Below are positions 12,346 through 22,187 of a stretch of 64,000 nt of DNA, piece by piece; the stretch's first letter is position 1; each line of letters starts with the position of its first letter. The position numbers were made by a program, and so were the translations under genes. Origin of the DNA: Gnetum montanum (taxonomy: Eukaryota > Streptophyta > Gnetopsida > Gnetales > Gnetaceae). Location of the stretch: positions 51,134 through 115,133 of the forward strand of contig MNCI01000606.1 in assembly GCA_015680685.1 (NCBI GenBank), written 5' to 3'. Below the pieces are notes generated by a model. The model did no database searches. It was given only the letters and a program-made list of their open reading frames with translations, and had not been told where the DNA came from.

Positions 12346-12779
12346 ACATATTATTATATCCCCAAGAGAAAGTAATTGAATGTTTTAGTAGAGTTTCTAA
12401 GATTGTTTCCCAAAGGTCTTGAAGAGAAGATCTCTAAGTTAAATAATTTTTTAATCATCCTTATAGCTTAGTATAGGTAACTTAATTAAGTGATCATTTG
12501 TTAAAGAGGCTCTCAATCAAGGGAAAAGAGATTAGATTGAAGTAGTAGTTCATTCTCCATGATATTTAAATATAATATAGGGGAAGTTGGACCTAATTCT
12601 AAATCAATAAAAGAGAGATCTAGATCTTGACATACTTGGCTTGCAAGGTGGCTTAAGATTAGATATTGGAGTAGAGACACTAAGTAGGTAACCATATTCA
12701 CCTAGACTAGAATAAAAGAAATTAGGTTTAAGAAGAATTGTAGAAAAGAAAATGTAAAATGTCAAAGCTAAACAATGTC

Positions 12780-12836
12780 AAAATACTGCACATTAAAAAT
12801 TTTATGATGTGCATCATTTCCTCAAGCTATATAAGC
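12780..12836 (+). promoter_or_regulatory. Promoter-like block of element J
   Basis: A TTATGATGTGCA motif is followed about 25 nt later by a TATA-like string, ctatataagcc. The same motif (TTATGACGTGCA) is in the right-end repeat near 17776. This is suggestive of an LTR or LTR-like promoter. Confidence 0.35.
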
Positions 12837-13989
12837 CATGAAAAAGGAAAGCTTAGCATAAAAGCTTTCATTTTAATTTGAGCACTTTAGCAAATGACTT
12901 GAGAGTAGAGTAGAAAATGATAGTGACAGTAAGCAACACACAAGTAATGATAAGTGGAAGTAGTAACAAGAAAGGATTTATAGGTGGGACCATTAGTAGT
13001 AGAGGACTATCTTAACCCTACTCACTCCTTTCCAAGGCTCAAATGTAAGTCACCCAAACTTGATTTGGGAATTTTGGTAGATGTTGAGAACATTCCTTTG
13101 GTTTGTCGTGATGAATATTTTTGGTTTTTGAGATATTATAAAAATTTAGCTAACAACTATAGCACTAGGGTGAGATTCAGCAAAAGATAGTAATTTGTAA
13201 GATTTTTGAGGCTTAATTTAAGGTTTTAGCTTCAATTTTGTTATGGAGATCAAGAATCCCAGGGTGTGACCTTGGTTTTAAGGATTTTGGAAAAGTTTGA
13301 TATATTTGGAACTAGAAATTAAATGCATGTATTTGCATGTCAAATCTATGATTCCTATATAAGAAAATGCATCATTGATCTAAGGCTTTTAGCATATTTG
13401 CAACCTGGATGCAAAATGAAAATGCAATTTTACATCACTATTTTAGTGAATAGCAAAAAATGATATTAGGGTAGGAAAATTAATAGTTTTTAAGGTAGTT
13501 TTAGTTAAATCTAGTTGATTTTCTGACTTTAGTAAGTAGAGATAAGCATGTATCAATATTTTCATGATAAAATTCACAATCGCTCTTGTGAATGCTAAGG
13601 AAATGTGGATTTGGAGGTCTTTTTTCATGAAGAACGTGATGTGAAGAAATTGATTTAGCTTTGTTCTGTTAACAGTTAAGTATTCATCATGAGGTTTTAA
13701 TGTGAGGAATAACACATTATGTCAGAACATTATTAATGTTGAACATCAAAGTTTTGTTGTTAGACTTCTACGCATCAAATTAAAATTCTAAAGATATTTT
13801 AATGTAGATGTTGTTGTGAAGTAAAAGTTAATAACATTTTGACATGTAACATCAAAATATAATTTATAATTCTTATTGTATAATTTGACATGAAAAATTA
13901 TGTTTTCAATGCTAAGGGATTTTGACTTATTTTATTTATGTAGGGTTACAATAGCACCTAACTTTTAATTTTGAGCTTATGTTCTTTCT

Positions 13990-16900
13990 CCTTGTAGATG
14001 AAAGAAGTGTTTTAGAGAATAAGCAGAGAAATCTAGGGTCCATCAAGAGTAAGCCTCTCTTTTATTATACCTCATTGATGTCATAAAAGTTATGGGCTTG
14101 CTAGGGAGCTATAGAGTTCCTAAAATTTTGGATTAGCCACTTTGATATGATGATATGGAAAGGCTTAGGAGAAAAAGTTGGTCTATGAGTTTTGGAGGGA
14201 TTTATACCAGGATTTCCTACACATCTCATAGATATCATTTATGAAAAAAGATTTGAGACTGAGGAGCTATCTCTGGACATCTTGGTCTATAGGATATATT
14301 TGGATAAGTTATCAAAAAGAAGGGAGTATCAGTAGTTTAGTGTGAACAACACATTACTCTTGAAAAATCAAACTTCTTAAGCAATGTCTAATCCTCTAGA
14401 TATTCAATTCTTTTTTAAAGGTAAGTTAAAATTTTTTAAAATGAAAAGAGATTTCAAGTTAGCTTTATTTTCATTCAAACTAACTTTGATTTGGTCATGT
14501 AGGTTTATTGACTTGGACATATAGGATTCTAATCATTTAGCTTTTTTTGTAAAATCCCTTGTGAGATCTTTCCTAGTATCAAAGTTGATAACCTTAGGTG
14601 ATGTTGCATTTTAATACATAGTACAAGGGTTTTAGGCTCCATAGATTTTGAAGTGAGCATGACAACTAGATATTGATTCTCCCTTTATGAGGTGAAACCC
14701 ATGGTGAGAATGTAGAATGACTAAAGGAATCAAGGATTATCTTGATACCTAAAAATAAGTATTAAGTATACACTCTTTTTTAAGTAATAATTAAGATTGA
14801 GAGATTTTACTAATAGTTATATATACTTATTATAGCTCAAATAAGCATTGATAACATAAAATTGATTGATGTCACTAGCCTAGCATGAGTTCAAAGTTAG
14901 ATTCACTAGTGAAGCATAAAGTGGTCAAAAGTGATTTTTTGAAGGTGAAAGCATCAAATTTTTTAATAAGTTTGATAGGTTGGGAATTTTCTTTACTTTG
15001 GGTTTGAAGCATTTCTATCATAGTGTAGTAGAGTGTGTCAAGTTAATAAGATCTACTCAATAGAAAAGGTTGCCTTTGTAGTTCAAGTAGACCAAAAGCA
15101 AGTCATCATTACTTAGGACTTAGCTACATTGAGATATTATTACGGCTTCATAGAGTAAGAAATAAAGAGTAACAACTAAAAGTTAAATTCAGTATAGCTA
15201 TTAGTCATGGAAGAATGGGTTAGTTTAGAAAAAAGGAATGTCATAAATGTTTACAAAGGGATCTACAAATACTTGAAATAGATATTTCCCTTATTTTTTT
15301 GATAGGCTTTTTTGCAATAAAATTGGTTAGAAATGGAAGTTGGCTTCCAGGAAGTTGTACAAGTTATATTGGGCTATGTTCCAAGAAAAGGTAGCCAATT
15401 GGATACCAGTAATTTCTTAATGGTAAGTCGAAGTGATGGAGAAGCTACCCTAAAGGGACAAGAAGGGAAAGAAGAAGATAGTAAGAAAAAGGCTCAATTT
15501 TGGGTTTTATTATGGTTTCATAAGAGTAATGATAACTTTATTTATGAGAGGCTAGGAGAAGCAATTAGATGTTGCTTCAGAGGCAAACTTCAAGCCTCCA
15601 TTATGTTAACAATTAGGGAGTTTGATATCTGTGTATACTATTAGTGGCGGGGGTTTTTTCACATCAGTGTTAAAGACTAGGAACAAGGTGACTTCTTCAA
15701 TTTCTAAGAGCATTAAAGAGCCAAAGAGGAAAATGAGCAATGACACAAAAGCAATGAAGGAGGACATTTTGAAAAGCATATTTGGAACTACTGAAAAGTG
15801 GAGGGCTTCTAGGAAGAGAAAATATCTTGCATAGGAGGACGACATATCCTTAAAGACTTCCAAAATAAAGATCTTATATGAGAAGCTATAGGAAAACATG
15901 AGTATTTCTTTTTATTAACTTGCATTTCACATTTTTTCTTTTTCACTTAGGTATAATTGATGTGATGTATTTTTTAGTATTGATTCCAATAAACTATGAT
16001 GTAATGTTAACACTTTGCTTAAATTTTTTAGAGCTTTCTCAAGAAAAGAGAGCTTTGGAACCTAAAGTAAAAAGGCTACATTTTGGTCTTCTTTATATCC
16101 TTTGGGAATAGAAGGAAGGTATAAGAAAATAAGAGTTACCTTTTTTGACTAACCTTCTTTCATTAGAGGAAAGAAAAGAAGGAGATAAAGAAATTTTAAG
16201 TTTTTTTTCTAACCTTTTTAGTTTAAACCTCAATAAAACAAGCAAGAAAGAGCAGGAAATCTAGGAGAGTAAAAGGGATGAGCTTCCAAAAATGAAGATT
16301 CCTTCTCCACATACTATTGATGTCACTTCTCTAGTAAGACAAATAATTTTAAAAAATTTAGAGGTTTGTAAATGGATTAAGGAAGTGATGAGCTCCTAAA
16401 TCTTCACATCATATGGTAACTTTCTTTTGATGTTGCATCAAAAGATTATATGTAGTTTACAGACATAAAACATAAATTAAAAAAAAAATTCTTCTCTAGA
16501 AATGAAAAATAAAATATAGACTTGCATCAAGGACAAGCAATTGATATTGGGTGGTCTGGCTGAGGACAAGGAGGGAAAGTTAAACTTAATCTCTCTAGGA
16601 GAAGGTAAATAGACTTAATATTGTTGTCAATTGAATTATGCCTAATGTTAGTAGTATAACATCTATCATCCTCTCTTTATCATGAAAAAATAAAATCAAA
16701 GTTAAATAAGGATTAGGTAACATTCCATGATCTAGCAATAAATATTAACATTGTGGAAAAAGGCATAGGTATAAGAAAAATAAGTGTGACTCTTAATTTT
16801 TCTAACGACAAGGAAGTATTAGCCATTGCTAAGGCTAATACAAATGCCATACTCTTAGATTTATTGGAGCAAGCACAAAAGAAGAAAGAAGAAAGTAAGA

Positions 16901-17660
16901 GGCAAATATAGATGTTGTCTGACTATGTGGAGCTCCTTGAGGCTAAGCTAAAAGATAGCAACATAGTTGGATACAACCCTCCTCCATATGCATTTTGGCG
17001 AGAGAAGAATAAAGCCATAGAATTACAAAGAGCTTTGATGGAGTGAAAAATATCAACACTAGTCATAACATGATCCATAACCAGCTTAAGAAATTCCGTA
17101 GTCGCATGGAAGATTTAGGGTAGAAAGTATTAGATCAATGAGTGGTGGTATGAGAGAGAATATTACAAACTATTAAAAGAAAATAAAGGCTTCTACATAG
17201 ATAGAAAAATAAGAAGTCTATTTATTAAATAAAATAAGTATTTATTTAAAAATTTTGCCAATAGTATGGTGATTACCATATTAGAGGAATAATATAAGGA
17301 ACCTACAAAAGTAGGGGAAGATGATGATATCTCCCTAGAATAATTGAAGACTTATGAATACTAATGAGCCAACATTATATCAAAGATTCCAAGTTTAGCA
17401 TTTAACGTACTAGATATGGCTAATCTAAGCTTGGAGGAGAGATCTTAGGGAGATGTATAGAGATACATAGGCTAAGTACCAAGATCTTAGGGAGTTAGTT
17501 TATTTTATCTTATAAGATAATAAAATAAAACTAACAACCTATTTTATTTTTATTTTCTAATGCAAATTTTAGTAAGAGTAACTAGGGACTAGTGGTTGAA
17601 CCAACTCTTATGCAAGTTGATGAAGAAGAGACTGAGGAAGCTACTAGGGACAACAAATAA
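13990..17660 (+). pseudogene. Accessory ORF of element J, broken
   Basis: A decayed plus-strand coding stretch. Recognisable parts: an open segment at 15333-15644 with an acidic, Lys-rich middle. Next, at 15773-15802, comes KSIFGTTEKW followed by a basic RKRK run, which parallels SIFGTT-x-x-W in the accessory ORFs of A and B. A Glu/Lys-rich helical segment follows at about 16820-17040, with EQAQKKKEESKRQ and DYVELLEAKLKDS and a likely coiled coil. An acidic end, QVDEEETEEATRDNK, precedes a TAA at 17658-17660. Stops and frame changes are frequent. The start is not defined. Function unknown. Confidence 0.45.
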
Positions 17661-17744
17661 AGCATGTAATGTCATGCTCTTCATATATTAATTTTTTGCA
17701 TCATTTTTGTATGATGTAGAAAACATATTCTTTATAAAACATCA

Positions 17745-18300
17745 TGTAAATGAAATTTTAAAAAATAATGTGCAATGTCAAATGTTATGACGTGCACTAT
17801 CTGTAAAATGTTTTTAAGATAATCAAATTTGCCATTTTCAATTAACTAATCATTGTGTGTCATGATAGTTGTGACAATGACGTGATGTAATAGGCCTAAG
17901 TAATCTCTTGTTATTTAATATTTCTTGTTAATAATAAGTAATAAATAATGAAAAATAATAATAAAGTTTTAATGGCATCCTAATAGGTGTTAGTAGATGT
18001 GCACTACTTAGAAGAATCAGAAAACAAATGATCAAGTGCTTGACACTAAGAGTAAGTGTAAATGATGTTTGTAAATAACATGCAACATCAAATTCTATGA
18101 TACACACTAATTATGATAATTTTGTAATACAATATTATCATTTTCTATTAACCATCATTGTGTGTCATGACAATTATGAAAATGGTACAATGTATTAACG
18201 TTGTATAATCATATACTATGTCATTATCTAATAATAGTAAATAACAAGAATGAAAGGGTGAAAAACTATCTAATTGGCACTAATAGATTTCTACCACATA
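17745..18300 (+). repeat. Tandem ~320-bp repeat at the right end of element J
   Basis: Two diverged copies (about 17745-18000 and 18062-18300) share, in order, an aaataa(t/c)(g/a)tgcaa block, 'tatga', a 'ccattttc' type block and catt-gtg-tgtcatga. They are adjacent direct repeats. Confidence 0.55.
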
Positions 18301-18599
18301 GGAAAAGTGGAAAAAAATAAATGAAATATTTCAAAAGGTCATGTATCTAATGCTATTGTATCAGGAATGAACTTTTGTGTAGTTGCATGAGAAGGATAAA
18401 GGGGAACCTTTTCCTTAATAAAGGATATGTCAAGTTTTTGAAAGCCTAGGTTAATAAACCCAATATTGGAGATAGACTCATTGTTTAGGTCCATCAAGTC
18501 TTTAGTATTTTTGGAAATATTATATGGGGTGGTAACTATAGATTTATGCATAGGTTCAATGTTAATATTAGCTAGTTTACCACTAAGCTGATAAGGTCA

Positions 18600-19073
18600 T
18601 GCCAATCTATGCAAGGGATACTTAAGATCTATGTATTAGCTAATATGATTATCTCATGGTTTTAGAAGGTAAAGTGAATTTCTTTATACATAGGAGATGA
18701 TATTGCACAATGTTGAGCTAGCCAAAGATGTATTAGTATCTCATTCACACCTAGATATTCACTATGATCATGAAATGAACTTCAAACTATACAAATTCAC
18801 CTATCATGAATGATAACCTAATGGAACTTATAACTTATCCTCACATAACATTAAAGGGAAAAAAGTAGTATAAGTTTCATTAATAGTCATCTGATCAAGA
18901 AGACCAAAATGCTTGATAATAGCCCATGTGATCATGTTAGATCTAGCAAAATCATTAACATGTATTAGTGAGATTGAAGCATTAGGTGATACTTTGATGA
19001 TAATGTAGAGTGGTAGCTTATAGATATCTCTTGTCTTCAAATTAGTTTTTATTTTCTCACCTTGGAGGTTCAA
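18600..19073 (-). pseudogene. Protease region of element E
   Basis: The minus-strand open frame from 19073 has LYIIIKVSPNASISLIHVND and ends FPLMLCEDKL. Downstream the frame shifts into YLGVNEILIHLWLAQHCA and SSPMYKEIHF. That second block fits the segment after the retropepsin flap in Tat-like elements (LG-x-x-W-I-H, then VPS-x-x-H-x-x-x-K-F). The catalytic D-S/T-G is not clearly visible. Confidence 0.45.
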
Positions 19074-19099
19074 ATTATCTAATCCATGATGAAAGACTT

Positions 19100-19340
19100 A
19101 AAGAAAGAATGATATAATCTTTGTTTGAGTTGAAATATTACTTGGGATCATAATTCTCTTAATAAAATCATATAAAGTAACATGATTCTCTTTATATATT
19201 TCTATGAGATCATATAAGGACAAGTTAGTTCTTTTGGAATGGACTAGAGTTGTCATTTGTGGTAGGAGCTCATCATCTATTAATTGAGATGATCATGAAG
19301 AAAGTGCCACTATAACTAGTTTTATAGTATTAAATGAAGG
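19100..19340 (-). pseudogene. gag: C-terminal gag / gag-protease linker of element E
   Basis: The minus strand reads TNLSLYDLIEIYKENHVTLY followed by FIKRIMIPSNIS. This is the short Ser-Leu-x-(D/E)-L-L type helical segment that stands between gag and protease in Tat-like elements. The rest of gag is missing; the sequence changes to plus-strand element F just to the right. Confidence 0.45.
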
Positions 19341-19362
19341 TGAGAGGCTACTTGAAGGAATA

Positions 19363-20028
19363 GGTTCCTAATATGGCTTGAAAAAAATCTTTATTGATGT
19401 TTTAGAAGTTTTCTTAGGTGCATTAGTAACTTTCTCCATATGTTTGCCTATTTATAGGAACGATTGGAGTACAAAACTTAATGATGCTATGTGGGCTTAT
19501 AGTTCAACTTGGAAGCTTCCTATTAGCTATTCTCCCTATGAGTTAGTCTATGGAAAACTTCCAACACTTCCAATCCAATCTGAGCTTTGTACACTCTCAA
19601 CAGCCTATGATTTAAACCTTGGCCTACGTCTAGCACAGAAAGAAAGATTAATCAACTTGAACATGTTAGATGAAAAGTAATTAGTGGCCCTATCCTTGAA
19701 TGAGGTAAATAAGGCATTCAATAAGCAATGTCATGACCTTAGAATTAGAAAAGTAAAAGTTCAACTAGGAGATAAGGTTCTCTACCAGAACCCCACACAT
19801 GTACGCCAAAAGACAAAATTTCAGACATTGCAAGAGGAACCTTGTATAATTGATCAAACCTTTTCCTCTGGAGCTATGATAATTTATAAACCTAATAGCC
19901 CAAATAAAAATTAGTTGGCCAGCCTCCAACAAGTAAAGCCTTTCCTAGAACTAAGACAAGCCAATGTAACTACTGCCTCAATGGAAGGACAACCACGTTC
20001 TATTTGTTGGATCTCCTCCTTCTAACTC
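19363..20028 (+). pseudogene. int: Integrase C-terminal half of element F
   Basis: A well-preserved gypsy integrase tail. It reads DAMWAYSSTWKLPISYSPYE then LVYGKLPTLPIQSE. An AQKERLINLNMLDEK run follows, then HDLRIRKVKVQLGDKVLY and FSSGAMIIY. These equal the typical D-A-L-W-A-Y-R-T-T-x-K-x-P-x-x-x-S-P-Y-E-L-V-Y-G-K block and the G-D-x-V-L C-terminal domain. Only two in-frame stops interrupt it (TAA 19678-19680, TAG 19915-19917), and the frame continues through both. The catalytic core upstream is missing, cut where element E begins. It is less decayed than E's own integrase. Confidence 0.85.
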
Positions 20029-20030
20029 AA

Positions 20031-21650
20031 TTGTGGGGGAAATTGGCTCTCATTTTTTCTACTTTTTTTTCATGTTTTTGATTTTTACAAATTCTTGATT
20101 TTTCAATTTTTCTAATTTTACACCATCTTTAGTACTTTTGAACTTTCTTGACTATTTTACATTTTCTTATATATTTTACTTTTTTTGGTTTGATTTAAGT
20201 GTGATATTTCCTCATTTTTTTCTAATAAAAACTACTTTATTGTCACAAAACATAGTGTTTTTGTTGATGTTTACTAATAATGGTTTGTGCTTAATGTGTG
20301 ATTGTTGATGTCTAGTTTCTATTTTTGAATTCTAGTGTCTAATGACTTTGACATGGTTTATTTTTCATGGAATAGGTAGTGAGTCCATGTCATCTATCCA
20401 TCCAAAGAACCCTATGGTTTTCCTTATTCTGGGAACTAAAGGTCCCATCCATTAAGAAACTTTTAATCAATTGTTGACCTTAGTAGTTCCATAATTAGGA
20501 AGGATTCAAAGGTTTGTAAAGGGTGTGACTTCAAGGGGACTCATTACTCTTTTACTTGCTTGAGTGCTTGAGTGTTTTTCACAAAATTCTTTCCATTCCA
20601 CACCAACCACTAATAGGAAGTCTAATGATGTCATTGCATGGTGTGGTTTCCATTCAAAAAAAATGAAAAAAAAATTAATGGGAATTCAAAGCACACCCCT
20701 TCAACATGAATAAGTTCTTGCATGGTGTGATTCCCATTCAAACAAGGAAAAAAAAAACAATGAAAATTCAAAGCACACTCCTTCGACATGAATAAGTCCT
20801 TGCATGGTGTGATTCCCATTTCAAAAAAAAGATGAAAAAATCAAAACAATGAGAATTCAAAACATACCCCTTGGACAAAAAAAATGGGTTACAAGCACTA
20901 GTTATGGAACTTGAACAGTGTGCACCTATGCTTGAAGGTCCCCTCTAACTAAGGCCCTCTCTCTCACTTCCTACTTCTCTTTTCTTCCCCTTGTGGAATG
21001 GTGGTTTTTTTGTGAAAGCATTCTTGTGTCTCAAGTGGGTGAATCAGTCTTAGAGTGGTGATGCGAAGTCACTGAAAGTGGATGGCTTGGATCTAGACTG
21101 AGGATGGAACTTCTTAGGTCGTTTTAACCACAAATTCCACAAAAGACTTCTTATGACCTCAATTTGAAACTTCCTTCCACATTCTCTATCATCCATCCAT
21201 GCTACCATAACTCACCTCACTACTGGGTTCTATGTTATGCTCTATGTCTTGTTCTAATGTGTTGGGATTCTTGAGTAGATTTTTTTGGGTTGGTCTTCAA
21301 ACTTTGCATGACCATTAATTGACTATGGGGCCCATGGACTCTTCAATTAAGGTTATGTAAGGGCAAAATGGGCATGACCCTACTATGAGGAGGATCCACT
21401 TACATAGCTCTTGGCTTGGTTAGTTAAGATTTCTTACCTTTGACATCCCTACAATCCTATCTTCAGTGCTCCTTAATCTTTCATTTCATTCATCCACTAA
21501 GTCAATTTTTCTCCTTTTTCCAAAATTTATGAGCTTCAACACCCTCTTCTCATGCTTTCATACTATTTCTTGATCTTCTAAGCTTCCATTTGATCCTAAT
21601 TTCATCCATAAATTCCTTATATTTTAAAATTTTGATCAACTCAATGATGA
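20031..21650 (+). other. Non-coding spacer of element F
   Basis: It starts with a purine run (gtgggggaaa, 20033-20042) right after the integrase. A strongly T-rich stretch (20045-20240) follows, then an 83-bp tandem repeat and unassigned sequence. The purine run could be a polypurine tract, but the downstream sequence does not match the 3' LTR at 25027, so I treat it as spacer. No gene recognised. Confidence 0.45.
20634..20877. repeat. Three tandem copies of an ~83-bp unit
   Basis: Copies start at 20634, 20718 and 20800 with TTGCATGGTGTG. Each continues with cccattc, an A-rich block, 'attcaaa(g/a)cacac' and 'ccttc(a/g)acatgaataag'. Unit lengths are 84 and 82 bp; the third copy is the most diverged. 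Confidence 0.85.
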
Positions 21651-21700
21651 TCATTGACAACGTTAACGAGGCCTCACTGACACAGCTGACCATGTCGACA

Positions 21701-21736
21701 AGGCCTCATCGATGTAGTGCTTAGATCCTATATATA
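21701..21736 (+). promoter_or_regulatory. Internal promoter upstream of the element F accessory ORF
   Basis: AGGCCTCATCGATGTAGTG (21701-21719) stands 9 nt upstream of a TATA box (TATATATA, 21729-21736). The U3 of this element's LTR has the same arrangement (25133-25151, TATA 25164-25171), with 17 of 19 bases equal. Sequence after the TATA differs between the two sites, so only the promoter core is shared. The ORF starts at 22188 after 'gattatag', which looks like a 3' splice site, so a leader intron is possible. Confidence 0.55.
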
Positions 21737-22187
21737 CCATCAGACACTTTGGAATTTTCTGCAAATTACTCATAACACACATGGAATTTTTGTAATTTTT
21801 CAAAGCCTAAAACCTTCCAAAGCTTATAACTTCCCAACTGTTTGTCCAATGTTTTTTTATCTTGCACTTACCAAAGGTTACATCTTTATCATGGGGGTCA
21901 CAAACCTTAACGTTTCCAATGAAAAATTGTTGAAAATTTTTTCTAACTCCCCTAAGGATTACTAACATTAACCACATATAAACATTAATGTTTTCAAGGG
22001 TTAACCCCTCCAACAACCTCCAAGATGAATTATTCAAAATAACACATAAAATAAATAATAATTGGGTTAATTAAATCAACCATAATCACAGCTTAGCCAA
22101 AGCATAAGCATCCTTAAGAGATAAGATATCCCAATTTTTTTAAGGTTGCACAATGATTGCTAATCCATGGTTCTATTGTGATTATAG

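Larger units (their letters stand above)
12740..18335 (+). mobile_element. Element J: non-autonomous element with accessory ORF, nested in element E
   Basis: Plus-strand sequence separates E's RT from E's protease, so it is an insertion. It contains a block with a TATA-like box (gctatataagcc, 12825-12836), an accessory coding stretch (about 13990-17660) and a repeated right end (17745-18300). The motif TTATGAYGTGCA occurs near 12800 and again near 17776, and more diverged near 18092. That fits terminal or promoter repeats. No gag or pol was recognised. The borders are estimated from where E coding stops and resumes. Confidence 0.45.
7279..19345 (-). mobile_element. Element E: decayed Tat-like Ty3/gypsy retrotransposon, interrupted by element J
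   Basis: On the minus strand the order is gag end (19100-19340), protease (18600-19073), [insertion J 12740-18335], RT (11660-12345), RNase H (11070-11530), a second RNase H (10735-11000), integrase (9240-10340), then a 3' non-coding and LTR region to 7279. Two RNase H domains are a mark of the Tat lineage. Stops in every domain show that it is old. A 5' LTR is not found; the right edge is cut by the plus-strand integrase tail of element F at about 19350. Confidence 0.75.

Noticed and set aside
13443-13715. A 90-codon minus-strand open frame as part of element E.
   Set aside because: It lies in the J insert, does not align to gypsy domains and is AT-driven.
20033-20042. Purine run after the F integrase as the polypurine tract, making 20043 the start of an LTR.
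   Set aside because: Sequence after it does not match the 3' LTR at 25027; only the promoter core is shared. Kept as spacer, though a nested-LTR reading is not excluded.
20618-20880. Regular repeats as a CRISPR array.
   Set aside because: Units are adjacent diverged tandem copies with no unique spacers, and the context is a plant retroelement.
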